A stretch of 64,000 bases of DNA from Platerodrilus igneus (GCA_036346225.1 JARFIW010001744.1:1-64000); one strand, 5' to 3'; counted from the first letter of the stretch, positions 8,859-19,500 are shown. Notes: a model not told the origin generated them from the letters alone. Numbers and translations: made by a program.

Positions 8859-10110
8859 TAAGAAACGTTAGTATGGGCATAAAATAGTTAAAAACTTACT
8901 TACTAATGTGAGGTTTTACAATGAAATCGTTGATATATATAAATTTTGAATATAAGTTGAAAGTGTGGTAAAAAGCTTTTAAAAAGAAAACAGTAATGTG
9001 GTTTGTTAATTACATTTGAATGTTATAATGACAATTCCTTTATAATTTTGACACTGTTCGAGATAACTTTCTAGATTGTAATTAATTTCTTTTATGGTCT
9101 GACTGAAATTTAGATATTTTAGTATGTATGTATGTTTATATATGTATGTTGATGTATGTCTATTTGTTTACGTATGTATTTTAGTGTGTTTATGTTGTTT
9201 GTGTGAAGTATGTATGTCTGTGTATGTGTGTGTGGGTGCATGTGGATGTTTGAATGTGTGAATGAATGCGTGTGTTTGTTTGTGCATGTATGTATGTTTA
9301 TGTTGTGTTTTATTAAGTGATTTGATCAGTTATGTTGAATTTGTTTTGGATTTAAAATGAAGTAGATAGGTGTATATAGAGCTTAGTGTGTTAATGTCAG
9401 TTTTTATTAATAGTGTTTAGGTTTTAAATATGTAACACATTTCTAGGAATTCTCTTTTGGATTTTTATTTTCAATTTGTAATATTATAGGATTAACAAAA
9501 TCTATTTTATGTTTGTTTGCGTTTGCGTGTAAGGTCAAAGCACAAGCGTTTGGCTTAACACGGATGTCGCTTTATGTTGAGTTAAGCGTTGTTTTAATTG
9601 TTGTGAGGTTTGACCAATGTAGGTAAGATTGCAGCCTGAACAATTTATTTGGTATATAATATTCCGTTGTAGAAGAGTTGGAGTTTATCTTTTAATTTAG
9701 AAAAAGAGTGTTTAACGTTAAAGGTTTCGTTTAGCAATATTGATGTTGAATTTTTGAAGACTTTTCAAATTTTGTACTTAAATTTTCAATGTAAGGAATT
9801 ACATGGTATGTAGGTATATTTGCAGAAAGTTCACTATTGTTATTTAAGTTTTTATTAGAAAGGTCAGCGTTTAAAGGAGCTTTATGATTGTATAAAAGGC
9901 TTTTATTAGTTTTGGTGGATGGTTATTGTTTTTAGAATAATAAATAGTTTTCTAGATTTTTGAGTATAGTGAAGGATGGCATAATTTTTGATCCTATGTT
10001 TTAGGCCTAGAATGAAATTTATTTTTATTTTATATTGATGGTATGAATGATAATTTAGATATCTACCAGAATTGGTTGGTTTTTGATACCAGTCTAAAAT
10101 AATAGTATTA

Positions 10111-10365
10111 TCATTTTTTAATTAGTAGAGTGTCAAGAAATGGGATGGATCTGTTGTTTTCTAATTCTACGGTAAATTTAATTTTATCATCGTAACTATT
10201 GAAAATTTTAAGAGTTTCGTTAATTTTGTCTTCTGGTACAGATGTTATGATATCGTCTGCAAATTTTTTAATGAATGGAATTGTGAAGTTTAGTTTGGGT
10301 ATAACTTCATCTAATAAATCGTCCATAACAATTCTGGCAAGTATAGGACTTAAATTAGATCCCAT
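10111..10365 (-). pseudogene. PLE reverse transcriptase palm fragment
   Basis: The translation MGSNLSPILARIVMDDLLDE is the conserved PLE RT segment before the active site. FIKKFADDI gives the YxDD-box Asp pair in FADD form, and RSIPFLDTLL follows. Upstream motif A (SLDAISLYTNI) is visible in an adjacent frame at 10540-10570, so the RT is frame-broken. In the right-arm copy the active site reads FADY, losing one catalytic Asp. It would copy element RNA at a nicked target; here it is dead. Confidence 0.8.
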
Positions 10366-10723
10366 TGGACAACCAAAGTTTGTAGAAAAAATTCATTATT
10401 AAAACTAAAATAACTTGTATTGAAAACTAACTCTATGATATCTGTAAAACACATTTTGGAATAGTGCAATTAGTAGTGATCTTATACCATAGCTTTTCGA
10501 TACTTTTAGGACTAGAAATTTTGAAATATTGGTATAGAGTGAGATTGCATCTAGGCTTATTAGTACATAATCATTTGGTAGTTGAAAACTTTGTATAAAG
10601 TTAGAAATTCAAAGAATCACATACGTTGTAATTATTAGTATTAATGGATTTTGTAATATACCTGCTATAAATTTTGAAAGATTTTCTGTAGGATTGTTGT
10701 TTGAAGCAACTATGGGTCTTAAA

Positions 10724-10749
10724 TCTTAAATCCATAAAGCAGAATATCC
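10724..10749. other. palindrome spacer
   Basis: 26 bp between the two PLE arms. The arms meet at TATGGGTCTTAAA on the left and TTTAAGACCCATA on the right. Confidence 0.8.
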
Positions 10750-11732
10750 TTTAAGACCCATAGTTGCTTCAAACAACAATCCTACAGAAAATCTTTCAAA
10801 ATTTATAGCAGGTATATTACAAAATCCATTAATACTAATAATTACAACGTATGTGATTCTTTTGAATTCTCTAACTTTATACAAAGTTTTCAACTACCAG
10901 ATGATCATGTACTAATAAGCCTAGATGCAATCTCGCTCTATACCAATATTTCAAAATTTCTAGTCCTAAAAGTATCAAAAAGCTATGGTATAAGATCACT
11001 ACTAATTGCACTATTCCAAAATGTGTTTTACAGATATCATAGAGTTAGTTTTCAATCAAGTTATTTTAGTTTTAATAATGAATTTTTCTACAAACTTTTG
11101 GTTGTCCAATGGGATCTAATTTAAGTCCTATACTGCCAGAATTGGTATGGACAATTTATTAGATGAAGTTATCCCCAAGCTAAACTTCACAATTCCATTC
11201 ATTAAGAAATTTGCTGACTATATCATAACATGTGTAGTAGAAGTGAAAATTGACGAAACTCAAAATCTTCAATAGTTACAACGATAAAATTTAATTTACC
11301 GTAGAATTAAAAACAACAGATCCATCCCATTTCTTGACACTACTAATTAGAAAAAAAAGATAGTACTATTACTTTAGACATATCAGAAACCGACCAACCC
11401 TGGTAGATATCTAAATTATCATTCATACCATCAATATAAAATAAAAATAAATTTCATTCTAGGCCTAAAACATAGGATCAAAAATTATGCCATCCTTCAC
11501 TATACTCAAAAATCTAGAAAACTATTTATTATTCTAAAAACAATAACTATCCACCAAAACTAATAAAAAGCCTTTTATACAATCATAAAGCTCCTTTAAA
11601 CGCTGACCTTTCTAATAAAAACTTAAATAACAATAGTGAACTTTCTGCAAATATACCTACATACCATGTAATTCCTTACATTGAAAATTTAAGTACAAAA
11701 TTCGAAAAGTCTTCAAAAATTCAACATCAATA

Positions 11733-12029
11733 TTGCTAAACGAAACCTTTAACGTTAAACACTCTTTTTCTAAATTAAAAGATAAAACTCCAACTCTTCT
11801 ACAACGGAATATTATATACCAAATAAATTGTTCAGGCTGCAATCTTACCTACATTGGTCAAACCTCACAACAATTAAAACTACGCTTAACTCAACATAAA
11901 AGCGACATCCGTGTTAAGCCAAACGGTTGTGCTTTGACCTTACACGCAAACGCAAACAAACATAAAATAGATTTTGTTAATCCTATAATATTACAAATTG
12001 AAAATAAAAATCCAAAAGAGAATTCCTAG
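11733..12029 (+). pseudogene. PLE GIY-YIG endonuclease (right arm)
   Basis: 98 codons. NIIYQINCSGCNLTYIGQTS carries the GIY-like and YIG tripeptides with the CxxC insertion. QQLKLRLTQHKSDIRVKP supplies the conserved Arg helix, then HANANKHKIDF and IILQIENK. The catalytic Glu region after IENK is followed by a stop. Upstream FNVKHSFSKLKDKTPTLLQR is the usual lead-in. 5' RT is not in frame. Dead copy. Confidence 0.8.
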
Positions 12030-12617
12030 AAGTGTGTTACATATTTAAAACCTAAACACTATTAATAAAAAACTGACATTAACACACTAAGCTCTATATA
12101 CACCTATCTACTTCATTTTAAATCCAAAACAAATTCAACATAACTGATCAAATCACTTAATAAAACACAACATAAACATACATACATGCACAAACAAACA
12201 CACGCATTCATTCACACATTCAAACATCCACATGCACCCACACACACATACACAGACATACATACATTCACACAAACAACATAAACACACTAAAATACAT
12301 ACGTAAACAAATAGACATACATCAACATACATATATAAACATACATACATACTAAAATATCTAAATTTCAGTCAGACCATAAAAGAAATTAATTACAATC
12401 TAGAAAGTTATCTCGAACAGTGTCAAAATTATAAAGGAATTGTCATTATAACATTCAAATGTAATTAACAAACCACATTACTGTTTTCTTTTAAAAGCTT
12501 TTACCACACTTTCAACTTATATTCAAAATTTATATATATCAACGATTTCATTGTAAAACCTCACATTAGTAAGTAAGTTTTTAACTATTTTATGCCCATA
12601 CTAACGTTTCTTAATTT

Positions 12618-12668
12618 TTAGTATCTTTGATAATGGTTTAAAATAAACCGAAAGCTTAGTTTATAATA
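12618..12668 (+). ncRNA. hammerhead-like motif, right arm
   Basis: TTGATAA at 12627-12633, stem II GGTTT/AAACC, GAAA at 12650-12653, AGCT as minimal stem III, U at position 17. Stem I closes with TC/AG next to the core. PLE ends normally carry CTGANGA-type hammerheads; this family shows U3 and A8 in all three copies in the window. Confidence 0.4.
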
Positions 12669-12718
12669 AAGAGTATATTTTATTAACCAGCAGACCAAAA
12701 AGCCTGTTACTATATATA

Positions 12719-12726
<8 letters not shown>

Positions 12727-12786
<60 letters not shown>
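12727..12786. repeat. (TA)n microsatellite
   Basis: TA tract directly outside the right arm of the PLE palindrome. Confidence 0.95.
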
Positions 12787-12789
<3 letters not shown>

Positions 12790-12840
12790 CTTGTTTGTGC
12801 AGTAAAATTAAGTTATTTTAAATATATTTTACTTCACATT

Positions 12841-14620
12841 ATGGAGAAACGTAAATGTACATTTAGTAGTTCCTTACAAAAAGAATTTTATTTTATTAAA
12901 AAAAATAGAGCCATGGGCAGGAGAGTTTCATTATTTGTATTGTGTGTAATGCACAATTTTGAAATGCTTGAGGCAGAGGAGACATAACACATAAATACTG
13001 ATAAACAAGAATCCTCCAATGTATCTGCTCTCAGCAAGACCATTATAACTTTCTTTAAAAATAAGGAATCAATGTCACGAGACTTGGACTAAAGAAATAG
13101 CTGCGTGCCATTACTTAAGCTCCAAATCAATTGATATCTAAGTTAATTAACAGATTGTATGATCCTAAATTTTCCACTATAAGAACCAAAACTTGAAGCT
13201 ATTGTTGTAAATACGATTTATCCTTTTGTTTTCAAAGAATTTTACATGAACTGGAGGTCACAAACTACATTTCAATCAAAGTGGACTTCAGAACTGTTAC
13301 AATAGTTCTGGTTGCAATACAATAATTTAAACCTAACAAAGAAATTAAACTAAAGCTCGTTGTGGAGGGATTATCAAAAAAAAACATTCAATATTTTAAA
13401 CAAATATGCGACCAAAATTCTTGAAATATATAAATTAATATACGATAAAATTGCAGATTTTTTATGTCGATAATATAAACACTGATTTGGTGGAGTATCA
13501 GGTAAAGGTAAAATGAATGTGTTTACACAATTTCAGAAACCATTGGTCATAACTGGCTAAGTAGAGGGTGTGGAGATCAAATCATTCATAATTGTGCTCA
13601 ATGCACATTTATTAAATAATCTATAAATATAGAAGTAGTACTGATAAAAATTTACAAATACTTTGAAATCTCTTAAAATTTTTGCATATTCAAAAAGGAA
13701 TTATCACACTCTCGTAGATTTTGACTTTCCTACCAGCAATTCGCTGAATACTGTTAATATTTGAAGGCTTGAAATCATATTTTTTAGGGAATCCAAAATA
13801 TGCTTGTCCAAATTTGATAAAACATTTTTTTAAAAATCGAACAAATGAATTCTAATGTGGTTTCTTCATAGAACTAGAAATGTACACAAAAATAATTTTA
13901 AAAATAGAAAGGTCTGAATATATTGTGACCGATGTATCCGGACTATTCATTATGTAATACAAGCAATTTCTTGTAAGAACCAAGAATTTATACATAAGAA
14001 AATAAAACATATTGATGAAATTTCAAGAATCTGGTGAAGTTGATATGCAGAGGTTCGACAGTAATATGATTTTTTTTCTATGGAAATTGCATTAATTATT
14101 TAGATTTATGAAAATATAGCTACGAACATACTTAAAGTTTAGATCAATTATTTTTAGCCAAAGCTTATTTAGAGTGAAATAGAAGAGTCCTCAATTTTAA
14201 TAACAGAAATCTTTGTGAAGCAAATAAAATAAATTCTGGCAAACTTCCCAATGAAATAGTAACAAAATTAAACAAATGACTAAATTGAAAGATGCCAGAT
14301 TGACGTTACAAAAATAGATTGAAATCTTTAAGATTTTACGGTCAAGTCATAATGAATGTGTGACTTTTATCAAATTAACCAAGTATATATTTTGTTTACC
14401 TAGAATATTGTCAGTAGTAGGAAGAACATTTTCTATTATAAACAACGTTGCCAGTCGATGAAAATTTCAAATATTAAACGCGTTACTGATTGTAAAAATT
14501 AGCATAAATATGGATTCTAGTGAATTCAATATTAATTCAAAAATAATAGTTCAATGTTAAAACAGGTTAGATCTAAGTACTGAAAAATTTTAAAAAATCA
14601 GATCAAGACCATCAGCATCC
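12841..14620 (+). pseudogene. decayed hAT-like transposase
   Basis: Scattered plus-strand frames give a colinear series typical of hAT-type transposases with an N-terminal zinc-finger-like region. KRKCTFSSSLQKEF (12849) is followed by a HINTDKQ piece (12988), GKGKMNVFTQFQKP (13503), LPRILSVVGRTFSIINNV (about 14398-14451) and LNALLIVKISINMDSSEF (14476-14529). The last two match the C-terminal dimerisation end of the superfamily. Many stops and frameshifts break it. Recognition is by motif resemblance from memory. No terminal repeats were found. Confidence 0.6.
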
Positions 14621-14927
14621 TAAAGATAAAAAATAATTCTATAATACCGTATTTCAATTTTGTAAGAAAAGTTTTCTAAAAGATTATAAATAAATATTTT
14701 TTATGAATGAAGTTTTATTACTACATGGAGGGTATTTAAAGCCTGAAGAATGGTATCCGTAATTTACTTCCTAAGATTATGATAATCCTATCTTTTATGT
14801 ATGCACAGTGCAAATATGTAATGATTACTTACTAACTATAAATTAATTGGGTGAAACAACCTTTTTTTTACTTGGTGAATAAAGTTATAATATGCAATCT
14901 CCCTATGATTTTTGATATTTTGAATAA

Positions 14928-14973
14928 TAAAACCACGTTTCAGGCCTCACACTGGGTCCATCCTCAGGCTAAC
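14928..14973 (-). ncRNA. hammerhead-like motif, degraded
   Basis: Minus strand: CTGAGGA, T, GGACC, loop, GGCCT, GAAA, CGT, G. The core CTGANGA and GAAA are intact and stem I keeps three pairs (GTT with AGC side). Stem II has an A-C mismatch. Position 17 is G, which is not a permitted cleavage base. Likely the terminus of the minus-strand PLE remnant at 15630-16330. Confidence 0.4.
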
Positions 14974-15127
14974 AATAAATTAAAAAGTTACAAAACTGAA
15001 TAATCTGTAATATACAAATGCTTAAAAGACGTGGTGATTTAATAAATTAACTTACCTATTAAAGTATAGGAAAGAAAAAGTTGTATGTCATTGATATTAG
15101 CATGAGTGTTGCATTTAGTTAACTAAA

Positions 15128-15311
15128 TGTCACCAGGACATAACTCACAATTAGTTAGCGGTCTGGCATGTTGGTAGCGTTTCGTTGCTTAAGCCTTACC
15201 ATAACATATAATTTAATAAACGTCACCATGACATAACTCACAATTAGGTAGCGGTCTGGCATGTTGGCAGCGATTCGTTGCTTAAGCCTTACCATAACAT
15301 ATAATTTAACA
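15128..15311. repeat. tandem duplication, about 95-bp unit
   Basis: GTCACCAGGACATAACTCAC ... CCTTACCATAACATATAATTT occurs twice in direct succession with a few substitutions (GTCACCATGACATAACTCAC in the second). Non-coding. Confidence 0.8.
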
Positions 15312-15436
15312 CTTTTCCTTTTTGAAGCGGATAACCAGGTTATATTTCATTTCCTTATAAATGGTAATCGTGTAAACATGTTAGAGTTCTTTAACAACCA
15401 TCAGGTTGCTAATATCTATGTAGAGCCAGCTGGATA

Positions 15437-15590
15437 GGAAAAAGATAGAAGGATATAGGAAGACCTAGACCAAACTATATTAGTCAAATTATTAGAAATT
15501 TAGGTTGTGAAGGGTATGTAGAGCTTTTTAGATTAGCACAGAATAGAAAAGAAGTTAGAGCTGCGCAAACCGACCTTAAGTAAGGTCGAA
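15437..15590 (+). pseudogene. LINE pol C-terminal tail
   Basis: Translation: IGRPRPNYISQIIRNLGC, EGYVELFRLAQNRKEV, RAAQTDLK stop. The GRPR...W/Y...I...G.....LA.DR..W pattern is the usual C-terminus of non-LTR retrotransposon (RTE/Jockey-like) endonuclease-RT proteins. Only the last 45 or so codons are present, as expected for a 5'-truncated LINE. Clade uncertain. Confidence 0.6.
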
Positions 15591-15629
15591 AACAAAATAA
15601 TGATGATGTTGCATTATCTTAAACATTTT

Positions 15630-16330
15630 TTAAATTTCAAATCCTTTCACGGAGAAAAGCCCATGGAGGACAATGGAGTGACAATGTGACGGGCGAACGC
15701 TGTCGGAATTATTATTAGTTGGATTTGATCTAAATTTTACAATACCAGATATGTGTTCTTTAAAACGTGTATTGAACATACGACCAGTATGAATAAAGAA
15801 TAAAGAAAAATAAAGAAGCCGTTACAAGATGAACCATTTAGTTTGTAAATACCTGAATGATCTAATACTGGAATTGGGTCTTTATTGCAAACTAAAATCA
15901 TACTAAGGTTACTGGTATTAGAGAAAGCAATGTTGACATTAAATTTGGAAGAAATATTTTTAATTTTAAGCGAAATATTGTCATTATAGGAAATACTGAA
16001 AGACTATAATTATTATTGTCTGGGGTTCATTTAGTTGTTGAATTAATTTTAGTTTGAATTTTATTAAGTAAATTGTTAATTATACTGATCGGATAATTAT
16101 TATTAACTGCAATTTGTTTAATGATGTCAAGTTCTTGTTGAAAAAATTTTTGAGAAAGAGAGTTAATAATAGTCTTCTGATAAGAAAGTTGAAACTTGCT
16201 ATTTTATTGCGAGATATTGTCTTCTATCAGTTCATAATATTCTTAGATAAAATTAGAGCAAAGTAATCAAACTTTAGAGTACTGAACTATGAATTTATTG
16301 CAAAGTTGTCTTTGTCGCAAGAAACCATAC
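15630..16330 (-). pseudogene. PLE RT-endonuclease C-terminal half, decayed
   Basis: Minus-strand frames in order: SYQKTIINSLSQKFFQQEL (about 16185), IIKQIAVNNNYPISIINNLL, FNVNIAFSNTSNLSMILVCN (about 15930), SGIYKLNGSSCN (15820-15857, the GIY motif) and, after a small duplication, TGRMFNTRFKEHISG (15747-15791, the YIG-to-Arg helix). This order is RT thumb, linker and GIY-YIG. Stops and indels interrupt it; the C-terminal Glu is not recognisable. Confidence 0.75.
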
Positions 16331-16358
16331 ATAGAGCATGAAACTTTTATAATATAAC

Positions 16359-16814
16359 TAGGGTGTCCACATGTCCCACTTTTAACATTGTTGTCCCGGT
16401 GTCGAGGCAGATACTTCCGAGACAGTCATTTGTCCCGCTTTTGTAACAAACACGACACAAAAATCAATTTTTAATGCCGTCAAAGCACAGTAAATGCTAT
16501 AACAACTTGTGTATTTAATAAGCAAAATGTAATGTGTATTGATTTTTAAAAAAGACTAGAAAGTAATACGGAAGTGTTAACTGCAACAAAGTGTTCTGCA
16601 AAATACTCGTAGTACTATACTGAATAAATGGGTACCTCATTTTATAAACTTTATATGATTAAATGTTTAAAATGATAGATTTTTTTGTTGTAATTATTTT
16701 TCTGTTATTTACTAATTGTAATACTGAATAAAATATATGGTGCAATAATCTAATTCTTTATTTCTTTTTTTATCATGTCTCCCTGCGGCGTCCTGAAGAA
16801 ATATGGCCACCCTA
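16359..16814. mobile_element. hAT-type MITE, 456 bp, with 8-bp target duplication
   Basis: Ends TAGGGTGTCCACATG (left) and the complement of TAGGGTGGCCATATT (right) form imperfect terminal inverted repeats. AATATAAC flanks both sides exactly (16351-16358 and 16815-16822), the 8-bp duplication expected for hAT insertion. The interior has no open frame. Non-autonomous element. Confidence 0.85.
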
Positions 16815-16822
16815 AATATAAC

Positions 16823-17250
16823 GTATGCTTATTTTTAAGAATGAAAATGTCGGTCTCCATATAAAAACAATGTTTAGAAATCTAGTTTACAGTAATCTTA
16901 CTTGGTACGAAATTATAACAAAATAAACTCACCGTTTAGTTGGGAACACGGCTAAATCTTCGAAATACGCACTTGCCTTTTAACGATCAATAAACAAGAA
17001 CTTAAAACGCAAATTGACAAGCTGTCAAAGAATTGAGAGTACGTTACACAATGCAGGAATTGACAAGAAAATTCGTAAGTCCATTGGGAATATTGAGAGT
17101 AACTGTTACACAATGCAGGAAGTCGTCCTGAATATAATATATATCGTATAGTCCATATGGGATATATATGATATATACTGTTACGGACTGCAAATAACTT
17201 GTCTTTGTCCTTTGTTTAATATATATAATATGATCTGACAAATCATAGCT
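16823..17250. other. no recognisable gene
   Basis: AT-rich. It contains two near-copies of TTGAGAGTA..TTACACAATGCAGGAA (17034-17056 and 17092-17120), a short local duplication. Nothing else could be supported. Confidence 0.4.
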
Positions 17251-17319
17251 GATATATATATATTAAAATATTGGGAACTATTTAGTTCGAGAAATGCTTC
17301 AAGTAAGGTGTATTTATTT

Positions 17320-17375
17320 CTATTCTGACGTTTCGAACCTCTTTGGGTTTTTTGAACTAAAATGGTGACACAGTT
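17320..17375 (-). ncRNA. degraded hammerhead-like motif, left arm
   Basis: Minus strand: AACCCAAAGAGGTTCGAAACGTCAG in two adjoining parts keeps stem II (AACC/GGTT), C, GAAA, minimal stem III ACGT and a GTC cleavage triplet. The upstream CTGANGA half is lost (TTCAAAA instead). Inactive as it stands. Confidence 0.4.
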
Positions 17376-18059
17376 AAAATAAAGTAATTGAAAACTTACA
17401 TATAAATTTACACTATCATTCTAACTTCAACTAGCGAAATCTTCAATAATCCAAACTTTAAAACATTTAAACTATAAAAATCTTAAAACTAAATATTAAC
17501 AATTAATGTGAAAAATTTTGATTGAAACTTATCGAAAAATAATACAAAATGTCAAATTTAGAATAAGGCATACGCCTTCTAAAGAATCAAATAACTTAAT
17601 CTATAGGATTGTATATTTTAACTATTAAATTTGTAAGGAAGTGTAAACCGCACTTAAGTTGTCTATATCACATTTTGAATTTATATTATTTTTAGTCCTG
17701 TTGATATGGTATGACATACCAGGACTAAAAATAATATAAATTCAAAATGTGATACAGACAACTTAAGTGCGGTTTACACTTCCCTTTACAAATTTAATAG
17801 TTAAAAATACACTATCCTATAGATAAAGTTATTTGATTCTTTAGAAGGCGTATGCCTTATTCTAAATTTGACATTTTGTATTATTTTCGATAAGTTTCAA
17901 TCAAAATTTTTTCACGTTAATTGTTAATATTTAGTTTTAAGATTTTTTATAGTTTAAATGTTTTTAAAGTTTGGATTATTGAAGATTTCGCTAGTTGAAG
18001 TTAGAATGATAGTGTAAATTTATATGTAAGTTTTCAATTACAATTTTATTTTAACTGTG

Positions 18060-18115
18060 TCACCATTTTAGTTTTCGAAAAGAACCAAAGGGGTTCAAAC
18101 GTCAGGAATAGAAAT
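18060..18115 (+). ncRNA. degraded hammerhead-like motif, right arm
   Basis: Plus strand: TCGAAAA in the core position, stem II GAACC/GGTTC, then AAACGTCAGG. Stem II is better than in the left arm, but the G of GAAA is gone. The two arms thus preserve complementary parts of an ancestral motif. Confidence 0.35.
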
Positions 18116-18179
18116 AAATACACCTTACTTGAAGCATTTCTTTGAACTAAATAGTTCTAATATTTTAATTAAACAGCCT

Positions 18180-18183
<4 letters not shown>

Positions 18184-18232
<49 letters not shown>
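18184..18232. repeat. (TA)n microsatellite
   Basis: TA tract between the palindromic module and the next PLE. Confidence 0.95.
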
Positions 18233-18235
<3 letters not shown>

Positions 18236-18325
18236 AATAAGATATATCGACTGTTTGAAATATTATTTTCTATAGATATCGGGGAAGCAGTCAAACTTGT
18301 CAAATTAATTAAACACTCTTCTAAT

Positions 18326-18367
18326 CATTCGAGCTCTCGATAAATTTATTATCTTCTTCAGGAATCT
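18326..18367 (-). ncRNA. hammerhead ribozyme motif, one core change
   Basis: Minus strand: stem I ATTC with GAAT (four pairs), core CTGAAGA, an extra A, stem II GATAA/TTATC with a five-base loop, then GAGA in place of GAAA, stem III AG/CT, cleavage triplet CTC. Only A14 is altered (to G). This is a minimal type I hammerhead as known from PLE ends. Located at the 3' side of a PLE, supporting the call. Confidence 0.6.
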
Positions 18368-18744
18368 AATAAATGCATATGAAAATAAATGTGTGCTGCT
18401 ACTTAATACGACTTACGTTTATATGAGTTTATAAATACATAAAACTATGGAAGTTAGGCATTACCTCATTAAAGATAAAGAATAAACATGTCAAAAGTGA
18501 CAGACGTTTACATAACCTCATTTAGTTGTTTAAACTAATGTAGTATAATTAAAGGTGTAAAAGTTGACTAAACTATAATAGTAGGTATACAAGTTGACTA
18601 GACTAAAGTGTTGTAAATTAAAGAGAGAAGTGGTAAAAAAAAAAAATTTTTTTTTTTTTAAATTACCTGAGTTAGTACTTTTTATTTCACTATGTAAAAC
18701 TATAAAGAGAATCGTACCAAATCCTGGAATATCGAAATTAAAGG

Positions 18745-19488
18745 CTATACTTTACTACTGAGGGATAATAAATAAAAATAAATGTTACTTAAATTTTGAG
18801 TATCCGTTTTCTTGTTTAAAGAATTTGTTTTTAACGTTGTAGCAACCATTTCCAAAAATAATCGTTTACGATAATGCTTTTCTCTAAAAACAATTTTGGT
18901 ATTGGCGTAATCCATTGAATGTCCTGTCTCAATTACGTGAGAAGAAAGAGCGCAAGATTTAATTCCTCTTTTACAGTCACTTTTATCTGAAGTAAGTCTG
19001 GCTGAAAGCCATCTAGACGTTTGTCCAACATAAGGGCTTTGACAATCGAGACAGGGCACTTCATAGACCAAACCTGATTCCTGTAATTGTGGAGTGCGAT
19101 CTTTTATTTCAGAAAATATATTCTTAATAGTGAGTACTGTTTTGTAGGTAATTCTTATATTGGGCAAATCTTTAAATATGTTGGCTAGTTTGTTTGTGAA
19201 GTTGTGTATATATGGGAGTGTGTAAAATAATGAGGCTGTTTCAGAATTACTATTATTATTACTATTGTGTAATGTTGAAATGGTTCTTGTATTTTTTGAT
19301 TCAGATGAGGTGTTAAATAATAATTTATTTATTAATCTAGGTGGGTAAGAATTTTGGATAAGTAGGTTTTTTAATTTGATTAAATTATTCTTTTTAAAGG
19401 TGTGGTGTGATAATGACACAACCCGTTTTTTCATTTCTAGTACTAGATTGATTTTCGTTTTCAAAAGATGATGCGAATGAAAGTTCAA
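18745..19488 (-). CDS. PLE C-terminal half: RT thumb/linker plus GIY-YIG endonuclease
   Basis: 247 codons ending at a natural stop. GLVYEVPCLDCQSPYVGQTS (about residues 137-156) has the GIY-like and YIG motifs with the CxxC pair. RWLSARLTSDKSD is the Arg helix, HVIETGHSMDY the conserved His segment, and RLFLEMVA carries the catalytic Glu. The N-terminal 130 residues (PPRLINKLL..., YIHNFTNKLANIFKDL) match the linker between RT and endonuclease. The first Met is probably not a true start; the frame continues the RT that lies just upstream in another frame. Nicks target DNA for retrotransposition. All nuclease residues appear present, but the protein is separated from its RT. Confidence 0.85.
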   Translation of the reverse strand: MNFHSHHLLKTKINLVLEMKKRVVSLSHHTFKKNNLIKLKNLLIQNSYPPRLINKLLFNTSSESKNTRTISTLHNSNNNSNSETASLFYTLPYIHNFTNKLANIFKDLPNIRITYKTVLTIKNIFSEIKDRTPQLQESGLVYEVPCLDCQSPYVGQTSRWLSARLTSDKSDCKRGIKSCALSSHVIETGHSMDYANTKIVFREKHYRKRLFLEMVATTLKTNSLNKKTDTQNLSNIYFYLLSLSSKV

Positions 19489-19500
19489 GTATCTTCCTGA

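Larger units (their letters stand above)
8737..10723 (-). mobile_element. PLE copy, left arm of 4-kb palindrome
   Basis: A 5'-truncated Penelope-like element on the minus strand: RT core from the centre outward (SLDAISLYTNI motif A near 10540-10570, FADD at about 10260), GIY-YIG endonuclease (YIGQTSQQLKQRLTQHK, about 9560-9620), 3' UTR with a TATG/TGTG-rich stretch at 9120-9310, and terminal hammerhead-like motif near 8810-8858. It is an inverted near-copy of 10750-12726, with a 26-bp spacer between. Frames are interrupted. Confidence 0.85.
10750..12726 (+). mobile_element. PLE copy, right arm of 4-kb palindrome
   Basis: Plus-strand partner of 8737-10723, carrying RT remnants (10890-11350), the linker, the GIY-YIG domain, a CATA-rich 3' UTR (12165-12355) and the terminal motif TAAACCGAAAGCTTAG (12644-12659). 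The arms differ by scattered substitutions and small indels, so each has accumulated its own mutations. Confidence 0.85.
17262..18172. mobile_element. palindromic PLE terminal module (about 440-bp arms)
   Basis: Left arm 17262-17700 and right arm 17720-18172 are inverted copies around a 19-bp centre containing GGTATGACATACC. Each arm holds the sequence AAACGTCAG/CTGACGTTT with a GAACC/GGTTC-type stem, the pattern of a PLE terminal hammerhead module (see the two ncRNA entries). No protein is encoded. (TA)n lies on the right (18184) and a short TA run on the left (17249). Confidence 0.65.

Noticed and set aside
8737..12726. Palindrome as a fold-back sequencing artefact
   Set aside because: The arms differ by many scattered substitutions and indels, including the RT active site, so they are separate diverged copies.
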